Positions 16,963-25,109 of a stretch of DNA of 64,000 nucleotides are shown here, one piece after another. This stretch comes from Nostoc sp. NIES-4103 (GTDB taxonomy: Bacteria; Cyanobacteriota; Cyanobacteriia; Cyanobacteriales; Nostocaceae): positions 1,765,355 to 1,829,354 of the forward strand of contig NZ_AP018288.1 in the NCBI RefSeq assembly GCF_002368335.1. Direction: 5' to 3'. Numbering within the stretch: the stretch's first letter is position 1; each line of letters begins with the position of its first letter. The position numbers and the translations under genes were made by a program. The notes beneath the pieces were generated by a model. The model was not told the DNA's origin. It made no database searches and worked only from the letters and a program-made list of their open reading frames with translations.

Positions 16963-17366
16963 GTTATCTCCTTGATTCAAATGTTTGTATCCGCTTAATC
17001 AATAATAGTAGTGCTGCGGTAACAAATCGTTTGGCATCCCAAGAACCAGAAAATATTTTAATTTCTACAATCACCCAATTAGAACTTTACTATGGTGCTT
17101 ACCGTAGTTTTCAGCAAGAGAGAAATTTAGAAATATTGCAACGTTTTTTTAGTCAATTTCTTATTATAGCTTTAGATGCAGAAGCGGCAAAGATAGCAGG
17201 AAGAATTCGGGCTGAGTTAGCTGCTAGTGGTACGCCCATTGGCCCTTATGATTTACAAATTGCTGCTATTGCAATGGCTAATAATTTAGTTTTAGTCACG
17301 CATAATGTAAGGGAGTTTAGTCGGGTGAATGGGTTACAAATTGAAGATTGGGAGCAAGAAAGTTGA
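16959..17366 (+). CDS. vapC: PIN-domain ribonuclease toxin (VapC family)
   Basis: A 135-residue PIN domain. It has the N-terminal LLDSNVCIRLIN (first acidic residue), a Glu in TITQLELYYGA, and the C-terminal acidic pair region GPYDLQIAAIA with LVTHNVREFSRV, all standard for VapC. It starts at a TTG that overlaps the antitoxin stop, preceded by GGGAGG. By family knowledge it would cleave RNA when free of the upstream antitoxin. The location between hsdM and hsdS suggests it helps retain the restriction island. Confidence 0.88.
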   Translation: MSYLLDSNVCIRLINNSSAAVTNRLASQEPENILISTITQLELYYGAYRSFQQERNLEILQRFFSQFLIIALDAEAAKIAGRIRAELAASGTPIGPYDLQIAAIAMANNLVLVTHNVREFSRVNGLQIEDWEQES

Positions 17367-17467
17367 GCCAAGAAATTAAATTGTCATTTAACTAATGGGA
17401 ACAATTGTATAAAGGCAGGTTTAAAAGGTTGTTTGAAGAGTGGTTAGCTGTGATTTTAATTACATTA

Positions 17468-17545
17468 TTACCCCCCTTAATCCCCCCTTATAAAGGGGGG
17501 AAACTGTTCCCTCCCCTTTATAAGGGGAGGGCTAGGGAGGGGTAA
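17468..17545. mobile_element. Palindromic MITE-like insertion in a hicB-like gene
   Basis: The block is bounded by TTACCCCCC (17468-17476) and GGGGTAA (17539-17545), with AAGGGGGG / CCTCCCC and GGGAGGG stems inside. It is the core of the element found at 3406-3607, without the GTGTACACAC ends. Its right edge coincides with the loss of the HicB-like reading frame. Confidence 0.6.
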
Positions 17546-17690
17546 AATATATCAATTCGGTATTGTTCCAGGTATTCCAGGGGCGCATACTCAAGCTGAA
17601 AGTTTAGACGAATTACAGGAAAATTTGAAAGAAGTAATTGAGCTTTGTTTGGCTGAATATGGTATTGATGTACAAGAGTTAGAGAATTGA
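17544..17690 (+). pseudogene. HicB-type antitoxin C-terminal remnant
   Basis: The frame reads YQFGIVPGIPGAHTQAESL, then DELQENLKEVIELCL, AEYGIDVQELEN and stop. This is the C-terminal two-thirds of a HicB/UPF0150-type antitoxin. The N-terminus is missing: the palindromic insertion ends exactly where the frame begins, and I find no N-terminal half upstream of it. No HicA gene is adjacent. The hsdS start codon lies 9 nt after this stop. Confidence 0.65.
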
Positions 17691-17698
17691 TAGTTTAC

Positions 17699-19192
17699 AT
17701 GAGTGAAGAATTAATAGAATTGCCTGAAGGTTGGGAATGGGTAAAATTAGGTGATATTGCTCTGCCTTCTGATAAAAAAGTTGAACCTACTGAAATCCAA
17801 TCTATTCCATATATAGGACTGGAACACATAGAGAAGGATACAGGAAACCTGTTAGGCTATGGTAATTCTAAAGATGTTAAAAGTACAAAGTCAAAATTTT
17901 ATTCTGGAGATTTGCTGTATGGTAAGCTGCGCCCATATTTGAACAAGGTTTATGTTGTAAATTTTGAGGGTGTTTGCTCTACTGATATTCTAGTGTTTTC
18001 AAAAAATTCTTATATATCTAATGAATTTTTAAAGTATCGTTTTTTAACTAAGGATTTTGTTAGTTACGCAAGTCAGAATGTTAATGGCGTTCAGCATCCT
18101 AGAGTTAACTTTCCAACTTTAGCTGATTTTTCCCTTGCTCTTCCACCCCTCAATGAGCAAAAGCGGATTGTTGCCAAAATTGAGGAGTTGAATGATCGCA
18201 CTCAAAAAGCCAAGGAAGCACTCGACAGTATACCTCAATTGTGCGATCGCTTCCGTCAATCCGTCCTCGCCACAGCCTTCCGAGGCGATTTAACAGCAGA
18301 TTGGCGAGAACAAAACCCATATGTTGAACCTGCTTCAGTTTTGCTGGAGAGAACAGCAGAAAAACTAAAGCAAGATTTTCATTTAACTAATAAAGAAATT
18401 AATAAAGATAAGGGTTTTTTACCTGATTCTTGGGCTTGGACAAAGTTCAAGCTTTTTGTTAAAAGAATTCAAGCAGGTAAAAACTTTTCTTGTCCTGAAG
18501 TACCTGTCACTAAAGATACAGTTGGTCTTGTCAAAATTAGTGCTGTAACTTGGGGCAAATTTGACCAAAAAGAAACTAAAACAGTAATTGATATTTCAAA
18601 AATAGATTCCAATTTATTTATTAAAAAGGGTGATTTTCTTATTTCTAGAGCCAACACAATAGAACTTGTTGGAGCTTCAGTTGTAGTTGATGAAATTAAT
18701 TACAGCATTATGCTTAGTGATAAAGTTTGGCGAGTCGATTTTATTGATGTAAACAAAAGGTTTATCAATTTTTATTTAAAATCAGTTTATGGAAGGCAGG
18801 AAATTGAAAGCCGAGCTACTGGTAATCAACTTTCAATGCGTAATATTTCTCAAAATGCCTTCAGAGAGATTATAGTTGCCCTCCCTCCTCTTGAAGAACA
18901 GGAAGAAATTGTTAATCAAATCGAAGCTCTTTTTCAGATTATCGACAACATTCAGCAACAATACCAAAACTCAGAAACTTATTTGGCAAAGCTCAATCAA
19001 TCCATTCTTGCCAAAGCCTTTCGGGGTGAAATCGTCCCTCAAGACCCAGATGATGAACCTGCATCAGTATTACTAGAACGAATCCGAGCCGAACGAGAAA
19101 AATTAAACAACAGCAAACCAAAAAGCGATCGCACAAGCAAGCGAAAGCGCAAAACAGTTGAAGATCAAGGAGTTTTACCAGGATTTGAGTAA
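17699..19192 (+). CDS. hsdS: Type I restriction-modification specificity subunit S
   Basis: An HsdS of about 497 residues with the usual two target-recognition domains and two conserved helices. TRD1 starts with LPEGWEWVKLGDIA. The central conserved region has ALPPLNEQKRIVAKIEELN. TRD2 starts with LPDSWAWTKFK. The distal conserved region has ALPPLEEQEEIVNQIEALF. The tail is Lys/Arg-rich and ends in LPGFE. I prefer the ATG at 17699; an in-frame TTG at 17687 overlaps the hicB remnant. It defines the bipartite DNA target, which cannot be read from sequence. It is separated from hsdM by a VapBC-like pair and the hicB remnant. Confidence 0.93.
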   Translation: MSEELIELPEGWEWVKLGDIALPSDKKVEPTEIQSIPYIGLEHIEKDTGNLLGYGNSKDVKSTKSKFYSGDLLYGKLRPYLNKVYVVNFEGVCSTDILVFSKNSYISNEFLKYRFLTKDFVSYASQNVNGVQHPRVNFPTLADFSLALPPLNEQKRIVAKIEELNDRTQKAKEALDSIPQLCDRFRQSVLATAFRGDLTADWREQNPYVEPASVLLERTAEKLKQDFHLTNKEINKDKGFLPDSWAWTKFKLFVKRIQAGKNFSCPEVPVTKDTVGLVKISAVTWGKFDQKETKTVIDISKIDSNLFIKKGDFLISRANTIELVGASVVVDEINYSIMLSDKVWRVDFIDVNKRFINFYLKSVYGRQEIESRATGNQLSMRNISQNAFREIIVALPPLEEQEEIVNQIEALFQIIDNIQQQYQNSETYLAKLNQSILAKAFRGEIVPQDPDDEPASVLLERIRAEREKLNNSKPKSDRTSKRKRKTVEDQGVLPGFE

Positions 19193-19308
19193 ATCAAGGA
19201 TAACTCGCTCATTGTTAATTTAATCATTTCTCCATTACTGTTGTTGTAGCCATTAGGATTCGCATTGGTTATTTTAAATTGAGTAAATACCCCTCAAATT
19301 AACCTTTT

Positions 19309-19484
19309 ATATCAAGTCCGGATAAATAGTTATAATTCCCGCAGTCATTGCACCCCACCCCTAACCCCTCCCCGTTGACGGGGAACTCGGGGCCCCCTCT
19401 GGGGATTAGGGGCAGGGAAGCAAAGCATAGCTTTGGTGGGGTGGGGTTCTTCGGTTTAAATAAGTAATTGAGCGGACATGATAT
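19309..19484. mobile_element. MITE-like element, ATATCATGTCCG family, copy 1
   Basis: The ends are ATATCAAGTCCG (19309-19320) and CGGACATGATAT (19473-19484), inverted with one mismatch. The interior holds a CCCCACCCCTAACCCC / GGGGTGGGG palindrome with a GGGGCCCC centre. A second element with the same ends but a different interior lies at 33269-33397. Confidence 0.65.
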
Positions 19485-19495
19485 CATTTCAAAAA

Positions 19496-20194
19496 TTAAA
19501 CCGCCAAAAACCTTTGAATCACATCTTGGCTAAGTTCGTCAGTTGAACCAGAGGCGACAATACCGCCTTTTTGCATAGCGTAATAGTAATCGGCTTGCCG
19601 GACAAAATGTAAGTGTTGCTCTACTAATAATACAGAGATGCCTGTGTTTTCAACGATGCGACGGACTGCTGCTTCAATTTCCAGGATGATGGAGGGTTGA
19701 ATACCTTCGGTGGGTTCATCTAATACGAGTAATTGGGGTTGTCCCATTAAAGCACGAGCGATCGCTAATTGTTGCTGCTGTCCCCCACTCAAATCACCAC
19801 CCATCCGGGAAAGCATGGTTTTCAACACCGGAAATAAGCTAAAAATTTCTTCGGGAATCTCTGCTTTTTTTACTGGTTTGCGTCTGGCTTCTAACCCCAG
19901 CAGTAGATTTTCTTTGACTGTTAAACGGGGAATAATTTCTCGTCCTTGGGGGACATAACCAATTCCTAACTTTGCTCTTTGGTCTGGAGATTTGGAATTG
20001 ATTAATTGTTCAGCTAAGTTAATTGTACCGCTGCGGGGTTTGAGTAAACCCATGATAGTTTTGAGTAGGGTGGTTTTGCCTACGCCATTGCGTCCAATTA
20101 GGCAGACCATTTGCCCCGATGGTACGCTTAAATCTACGTTGCGGAGAATGTGGCTTTCGCCGTAGTAAACGTTAAGGTTAGAGATTTTTAGCAT
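19496..20194 (-). CDS. urtE: Urea ABC transporter ATP-binding protein UrtE
   Basis: A 232-residue branched-chain amino acid/urea-type ATPase. Walker A is GRNGVGKT (34-41), the signature motif LSGGQQQQLAIARAL and Walker B LLVLDEPTEG. The HLHFVRQADYYYAM segment is typical of UrtE. It powers the UrtBC permease together with UrtD. I chose the ATG at 20194; a TTG directly precedes it. It is cut off from urtD by a plus-strand kinase gene, so it must use its own promoter, within 20195-20589. Confidence 0.93.
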   Translation of the reverse strand: MLKISNLNVYYGESHILRNVDLSVPSGQMVCLIGRNGVGKTTLLKTIMGLLKPRSGTINLAEQLINSKSPDQRAKLGIGYVPQGREIIPRLTVKENLLLGLEARRKPVKKAEIPEEIFSLFPVLKTMLSRMGGDLSGGQQQQLAIARALMGQPQLLVLDEPTEGIQPSIILEIEAAVRRIVENTGISVLLVEQHLHFVRQADYYYAMQKGGIVASGSTDELSQDVIQRFLAV

Positions 20195-20589
20195 CAAGGA
20201 ATTTATAACTGTTTAGTTATATTAAGTTGATAGCTGGCGATCGCTTCATTAAGAGTCTGGCTAATTTCCTATGATACTTGATTGCGAATGCGACTCATAC
20301 TGTTTATTTGTGAAGCTACTCAAAATATGAGATTTTTGATCTTTATTTAAACCCCGCCCTTAAGGGCGAGGTCTTCATTTGACAACACACTTGCCACGTT
20401 AAAATGCTTTCTACATAGGATTTTCGCAGTTTTTGACCGCTTTTTTGATTTCTTCGGTGAGAAATCCGGGAAAAGACCCTAAAAAAATGCGGGTTCACGA
20501 AATTATAGCCAAGCAACTCTTATCTGTTGCCTATCTGTTATTATCAATTTTGTTCAAGTCAGATAGTAATTATTCAAAGGAGATAAACA
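20195..20589. other. Divergent gap urtE / PfkB kinase
   Basis: About 395 bp that must contain the separate urtE promoter and the kinase promoter. A short hairpin CCCCGCCCTTAAGGGCGAGG lies at 20352-20371, followed by GTCTTCATTTG. Hairpins of this look occur at the ends of IS200/IS605-type elements, but no transposase sequence is present. A HIP1-like GGCGATCGC lies near 20236. I see no small gene. Confidence 0.4.
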
Positions 20590-21579
20590 ATGGGCAAGAA
20601 ATATGATGTTTATGGTGTAGGTAATGCCTTAGTAGATATAGAATACGAAGTATCTCCAGAGTTACTACAACAGTTAAAGATTGATAAAGGTGTAATGACA
20701 CTCCTAGATGAAGATAGTCAAAATCATATTTTGGAAAATCTCAAAAATCTTCATTGTCGTAAGAGTTGTGGAGGTTCAGCAGCAAACACAATAGTGGCAA
20801 TTAGTCAACTAGGAGGAAAAGCTTTTTATTCCTGTAAAGTGGCTAATGATGAATTTGGAGACTTTTACATAAAAGATTTACTCAACTGCCAGGTAGATAC
20901 TAACTTAAAAAATGGCGATCGCCAATCAGGAATTACAGGTAAATGTTTGGTGTTAGTAACTCCCGATGCAGATCGCACCATGAATACATTTTTGGGAATT
21001 ACTGGAGAATTTTCTACAGAAGAATTAGTATTAGAAGCGATCGCTGATTCCAAATATCTATATATCGAAGGATATTTAGTAACTTCTCCCACAGGAAAAG
21101 CAGCAGCCATAAAGGCCAGAGAAATAGCTGAAACAGCAGGAGTAAAAACCAGCCTGTCCCTATCTGATTACAACATGGTGAAATTTTTTAAAGATGGTTT
21201 ATTAGACATCATTGGGCCTGGTTTAGACTTGATTTTTGCTAATGAAAGTGAAGCATTAGGACTAGCAGATACAGAAGATTTTCATGTAGCTGTAGACAAA
21301 CTAAAAATCTTGAGTAATAAATTTGCTATTACTCGCGGTGCCAAGGGTTCAGTAGTATTTGATGGTGAGAAATTAATCGAAATCGCTGCACCTCAAGTAA
21401 AAGCTGTAGATACAGTGGGAGCAGGAGATATGTATGCAGGAGCTTTCCTCTATGGAATTACCCAAGGTATGAGCTATGAAGAAGCCGGAAAATTAGCATC
21501 GACTGCGGCTTCTAAGGTTGTTACATCCTACGGGCCAAGATTAAAAACTGAGGAGTTGAAGGCATTACTTACTGTTTAG
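20590..21579 (+). CDS. PfkB-family kinase, adenosine kinase-like
   Basis: A 329-residue ribokinase-fold sugar/nucleoside kinase. The N-terminal VYGVGNALVDIEY and SCGGSAANT segments form the substrate site. The C-terminal DTVGAGDMYAGAFLYG (about 274-289) carries the catalytic Asp and anion hole. The arrangement resembles the adenosine kinase/ribokinase group found in cyanobacteria. An AAAGGAG site precedes the ATG. It lies on the plus strand between urtE and urtD (both minus), splitting the urea transporter operon. I infer adenosine or a ribonucleoside-like sugar as substrate, but a fructokinase-type role cannot be excluded. Confidence 0.85.
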   Translation: MGKKYDVYGVGNALVDIEYEVSPELLQQLKIDKGVMTLLDEDSQNHILENLKNLHCRKSCGGSAANTIVAISQLGGKAFYSCKVANDEFGDFYIKDLLNCQVDTNLKNGDRQSGITGKCLVLVTPDADRTMNTFLGITGEFSTEELVLEAIADSKYLYIEGYLVTSPTGKAAAIKAREIAETAGVKTSLSLSDYNMVKFFKDGLLDIIGPGLDLIFANESEALGLADTEDFHVAVDKLKILSNKFAITRGAKGSVVFDGEKLIEIAAPQVKAVDTVGAGDMYAGAFLYGITQGMSYEEAGKLASTAASKVVTSYGPRLKTEELKALLTV

Positions 21580-21653
21580 GGAACTCCCAAAAATAAATTA
21601 TTCTGGTTCAAGTCGTTGACTGTTGATAGTTGACTGTCAACGGTCAACTGTCT

Positions 21654-22400
21654 TTATTCTTCCTGTTTTCCTAAATACACTTCAATCACGCGAGAGTCAT
21701 TTTGCACTTCTTCAAAATTGCCTTCACACAGCACCGAACCTTCATGTAACACTGTTACTTTCCTGGCAATTTGACGTACAAATTCCATATCATGTTCAAT
21801 AACTAAAATTGAATGACTTTGCGCTAATGCTAAAAGTAATTCGCCAATATTATAGGTTTCTTCATCTGTTAAACCTGCAACTGGTTCATCCACAAGTAAT
21901 AAATCAGGGGACTGTGCTACTAACATACCAATTTCTAAACGTTGCTTTTCTCCATGAGAAAGTAACCCAGCTTTGATATCTGCTTTTGCAGTTAAACCAA
22001 TTGTTTCTAATAACCCTTTAATACTATTCTTTTCAGCAGCATGAGGATGACCGAACAAGGTAGAAAAGACATTTTTATTACGGTTGCTGGTAATTTCTAA
22101 ATTTTCACGGGGCGTTAAGTTCAGATAAACTCGCGGTGTTTGGAATTTACGCCCAATTCCCAACCTGGCGATTTGATATTCGGGTAAAGAACGCAGGTTT
22201 TTTCCCTTGAATAAAACTCGCCCAATAGTTGGTTGCACTTTCCCGGTAATCACATCTAGAAATGTTGTCTTTCCCGCACCATTGGGGCCAATAACTACCC
22301 GCAATTCACCCACATCCATGCTAAAGTTGAGTTGGTTGAGAGCTTTAAAACCATCAAAACTCACAGTTACATTTTCAGTTTCTAATATTTTCGCGTTCAT
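21654..22400 (-). CDS. urtD: Urea ABC transporter ATP-binding protein UrtD
   Basis: A 248-residue ABC ATPase with Walker A GPNGAGKT (38-45), a LLSHGEKQRLEIG signature typical of UrtD, Walker B LLLVDEPVAGL and switch His in VIEHDMEFVRQ. I chose the ATG at 22400 because the protein then starts in register with the fold (MNAKILETENVTVSFDGF). The first codons overlap the end of urtC by 26 nt, showing tight translational coupling. It is the last gene of the urtB-C-D transcription unit here, since urtE is displaced. Confidence 0.94.
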   Translation of the reverse strand: MNAKILETENVTVSFDGFKALNQLNFSMDVGELRVVIGPNGAGKTTFLDVITGKVQPTIGRVLFKGKNLRSLPEYQIARLGIGRKFQTPRVYLNLTPRENLEITSNRNKNVFSTLFGHPHAAEKNSIKGLLETIGLTAKADIKAGLLSHGEKQRLEIGMLVAQSPDLLLVDEPVAGLTDEETYNIGELLLALAQSHSILVIEHDMEFVRQIARKVTVLHEGSVLCEGNFEEVQNDSRVIEVYLGKQEE

Positions 22401-23490
22401 GTTGTACTTGAGCGTCTTCTTCCAAACTAGGATATGTAGCAATTTCTTGACGGCGTTTAAAAAGAGAAATATTCTGATTACGCAACCATCCTACTATGCC
22501 ATCAGGAAGCACTGTGACGACTATCAAAAATAGTGCCCCTTGGAAAAATAACCAAATTTCGGCAAATTGTTCACTTAAAAAAGTACGGGCATAATTAACT
22601 AACAAAGTTCCCACAATAGCCCCAATTAAAGTAGCGCGTCCCCCCACCGCTACCCAAATCACCATTTCAATAGAAAAAGCAATATCCATGGCTCTGGGTG
22701 ATACAGAACCACTCTGGAGGGTGTAAAATGCTCCTGCTATGCCAGCGATCGCACCGGAAACTGCAAACACCAACACTTTAAAATCTGTAGGATCATAGCC
22801 AGAAAATCGCACTCGATTTTCATCATCACGAATCGCTATCAACAATCTACCAAAGCGTCCACTAGTCAACCACCGACAAACTCCATAGGTAATTGCAAGA
22901 AACACCACCGTCAAAACATAAAAAACAATTTGGGTGTTGGCATCACTCACTGTTGCCCCAAACAAAGTTGTAAAATCTATTAATCCATTTGTGCCATTAA
23001 AAAGTTGTTGTTGACCATTAAAGAAATTGAAAAATACAATAATTGCCGCTTGCGTCAAAATCGAAAAATAAACACCTTTGATACGATTACGAAATACTAA
23101 ATATCCCAACAATCCCGCTAACAAACCTGGGATAATCACCACAGCAGCAACAGCCACCGGAAAGAAATAAAAAGGTTGCCAAAACCAGGGAAGTTCCGTT
23201 ACCCCATACAATCCCATAAAATCAGGTAACTCACCAGGTGGAACTTGCAGTTTCAGGTACATAGCGATCGCATATCCACCCAACCCAAAAAAAATCCCAT
23301 GACCCAAACTCAGTAACCCAGTATAACCCCAAATCAAATCAATACCCAAAGCCACAATAGCCAGCGATAAAAACCTGCCCAACAAATTTAGACGAAACTC
23401 CGTCAACATCACTGGCATAATCAATATGAGGACGAGTGCGATCGCAACCACCACCCCCACCTCAATTAACCTTCCTCCCTTCTTCCTCAT
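22375..23490 (-). CDS. urtC: Urea ABC transporter permease UrtC
   Basis: A 371-residue polytopic LivM-type permease with about nine to ten hydrophobic segments. Diagnostic parts are LIWGYTGLLSLGHGIFFGLGGYA near the N-terminus, YFSILTQAAIIVFFNFFNGQ, the AIRDDENRVRFSGYDP loop that docks the ATPase, and AVGGRATLIGAIVGTLLV. It forms the membrane channel with UrtB. It is 32 bp downstream of urtB and overlaps urtD. A dispersed CTCTGCGTCCTCTGCGTC repeat lies in the short urtB-urtC gap. Confidence 0.94.
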   Translation of the reverse strand: MRKKGGRLIEVGVVVAIALVLILIMPVMLTEFRLNLLGRFLSLAIVALGIDLIWGYTGLLSLGHGIFFGLGGYAIAMYLKLQVPPGELPDFMGLYGVTELPWFWQPFYFFPVAVAAVVIIPGLLAGLLGYLVFRNRIKGVYFSILTQAAIIVFFNFFNGQQQLFNGTNGLIDFTTLFGATVSDANTQIVFYVLTVVFLAITYGVCRWLTSGRFGRLLIAIRDDENRVRFSGYDPTDFKVLVFAVSGAIAGIAGAFYTLQSGSVSPRAMDIAFSIEMVIWVAVGGRATLIGAIVGTLLVNYARTFLSEQFAEIWLFFQGALFLIVVTVLPDGIVGWLRNQNISLFKRRQEIATYPSLEEDAQVQHERENIRN

Positions 23491-23522
23491 TCTCTGCGTC
23501 CTCTGCGTCTTGGCGGTTCGTT

Positions 23523-24683
23523 TTAAACATCAACACTACGACCTTTTTGTGGAAAAATCCCCCCAGGTTTCCACTGTAAAAACACAATAATCAACGCAAA
23601 TACCATCACCTTAGCCATACTCGTCGTTGCAAAAAACGCAAACAAATCAGCCAAAGGTTTAACAGGAGTAAACAAAGAAGCCAGAGTACTAGAACCAATT
23701 AAAAAATTAGCAGTACCAATTGCCAAAGCTGCCACAATAGTACCAACTAAATTCCCCACACCACCCACAACAACCACCATAAAAGTATCAATAATGTAAT
23801 TTTGTCCAGTATTTGGCCCTACAGAACCGAGTAAACTAATAGCACATCCAGCCACACCAGCTAAACCAGAACCCAGTGCAAAAGTCATAGCATCGACTTT
23901 TGCAGTTGGGATACCTAAACAAGCACTCATACTGCGGTTTTGCGTCACAGCCCTAATTCTTAAACCCCATTTAGAACCTTGCAGAAAGAGATAAATTCCA
24001 GTTACACAAATTATCGTTAAACCGATAATAAATAACCTAGCAAACGGTAACTGCACACCAGCCAGAGATATACCATCTTGTAACCAACTAGGCGCTGTTA
24101 CATCTACATTTTGAGCGCCAAACCAAGGTTGAGTCACTGCTAGCTGATAAGTTTCACTGAATAAATGGCAAGTTGTGATTGTCACTCCTAGCGACAACAA
24201 TAACAACACCGTTATCACCCAGTTACGAATCCTTGCCAAATTCGTGCGCGAATTTACAATCCATAAACCGCCAAGAAATAACAAACAAAACAAAGCTATA
24301 CCAATTACCAAAACTAAATTTACACTGCGAACAAACTGCTGAAAAATCAAACTTACTCCCCAAGTTGCCAATAGAGTTTCTAAGGGTCGTCCATAAAGAT
24401 AACGAATCACACCTCTTTCGAGAATTAAACCCACAACAGCAGTGAAAACAAAAGCAACAATCAAAGCCAAAAATATATAAACTTCAAACCACACACCACC
24501 CAGTTGTTTACAAATATTTTGGACAACAAATGTTGTGTAAGCGCCGAACATCATCAACTCACCATGTGCCATATTGATGACACCCATCAATCCAAATATA
24601 ATGGCAAGTCCCAACGCAGCAATTAATAATACAGCGCCAATACTAACACCATTAAATACAGCTTCTAAGAAAACTGTTAACAC
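23523..24683 (-). CDS. urtB: Urea ABC transporter permease UrtB
   Basis: A 386-residue LivH-type permease. The N-terminus (NGVSIGAVLLIAALGLAIIF, GLMGVINMAHGELMMFGAY) is characteristic. The ATPase-contacting loop is IRAVTQNRSMSACLGIPT, followed by GSGLAGVAGCAISLLG and VVVVGGVGNLVGT. It pairs with UrtC. It is first of the urtB-C-D unit, and the gene upstream is a Calx-beta/RTX protein rather than urtA, which is the usual neighbour. Confidence 0.94.
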   Translation of the reverse strand: MLTVFLEAVFNGVSIGAVLLIAALGLAIIFGLMGVINMAHGELMMFGAYTTFVVQNICKQLGGVWFEVYIFLALIVAFVFTAVVGLILERGVIRYLYGRPLETLLATWGVSLIFQQFVRSVNLVLVIGIALFCLLFLGGLWIVNSRTNLARIRNWVITVLLLLSLGVTITTCHLFSETYQLAVTQPWFGAQNVDVTAPSWLQDGISLAGVQLPFARLFIIGLTIICVTGIYLFLQGSKWGLRIRAVTQNRSMSACLGIPTAKVDAMTFALGSGLAGVAGCAISLLGSVGPNTGQNYIIDTFMVVVVGGVGNLVGTIVAALAIGTANFLIGSSTLASLFTPVKPLADLFAFFATTSMAKVMVFALIIVFLQWKPGGIFPQKGRSVDV

Positions 24684-24818
24684 TTTTTTCCCTTAAATGT
24701 TAAGACTTCAGTAGTTATTATGCTAAACTAAACCCCGTTTGAATACTGAATTTACCTCAGAATGAAACTCACTTTTGATAAAGTTATTCTCTCTTTACAA
24801 TAGTTTTTTCCTTACATT

Positions 24819-24923
24819 TATAGCAGTCGCCAGTAGTGTTAGGACATCAACAGATAATAAAACCTAGACACAAAAAGACTTTTCACCCAGTCACCAGTCC
24901 CCAGTCCCTAGTCCCTAGCTATA
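24819..24923. mobile_element. Dispersed repeat with TATAGC / GCTATA ends, copy A
   Basis: A 105-bp block starting TATAGCAGTCGCCAG and ending in GTCCCTAGCTATA. Its first 75 bases (through GACTTTTCACCCA) match 46770-46846 almost exactly. A short fragment of it (AAAAGACTTTTCACCCAG) also occurs at about 63328-63345. Confidence 0.6.
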
Positions 24924-24941
24924 ATAAAAACTTTCTTTAAC

Positions 24942-24958
24942 GATAATGATAATCAAAT
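24942..24958. promoter_or_regulatory. Fur-box-like sequence upstream of urtB
   Basis: GATAATGATAATCAAAT matches the first 14 bases of the consensus GATAATGATAATCATTATC. The second half-site is degraded. It could be chance in AT-rich DNA. Confidence 0.25.
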
Positions 24959-25109
24959 AGAAGGGAGAGAGTGCATAGCTTGCATCCTCTCCAGCACAGG
25001 ATTATCAATTTTTATTGAACTTTTTGTGAGTATTTTAGCTCATTGACAAAACATGCTTTATCTCATTCGTTCACAGATGTCCGGGGAATGCTTTTCATTA
25101 GCAACTTAG

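Larger units (their letters stand above)
24684..25109. other. Gap between urtB and the Calx-beta gene
   Basis: About 425 bp with a dispersed repeat (24819-24923) and a Fur-box-like sequence at 24942-24958. If urtB has its own promoter it should be here. No gene is visible. Confidence 0.5.

Noticed and set aside
17380..17467. Search for the missing N-terminal half of the HicB-like gene before the insertion
   Set aside because: No frame there resembles a HicB start, so a simple disruption by insertion is not supported; a deletion must also have occurred.
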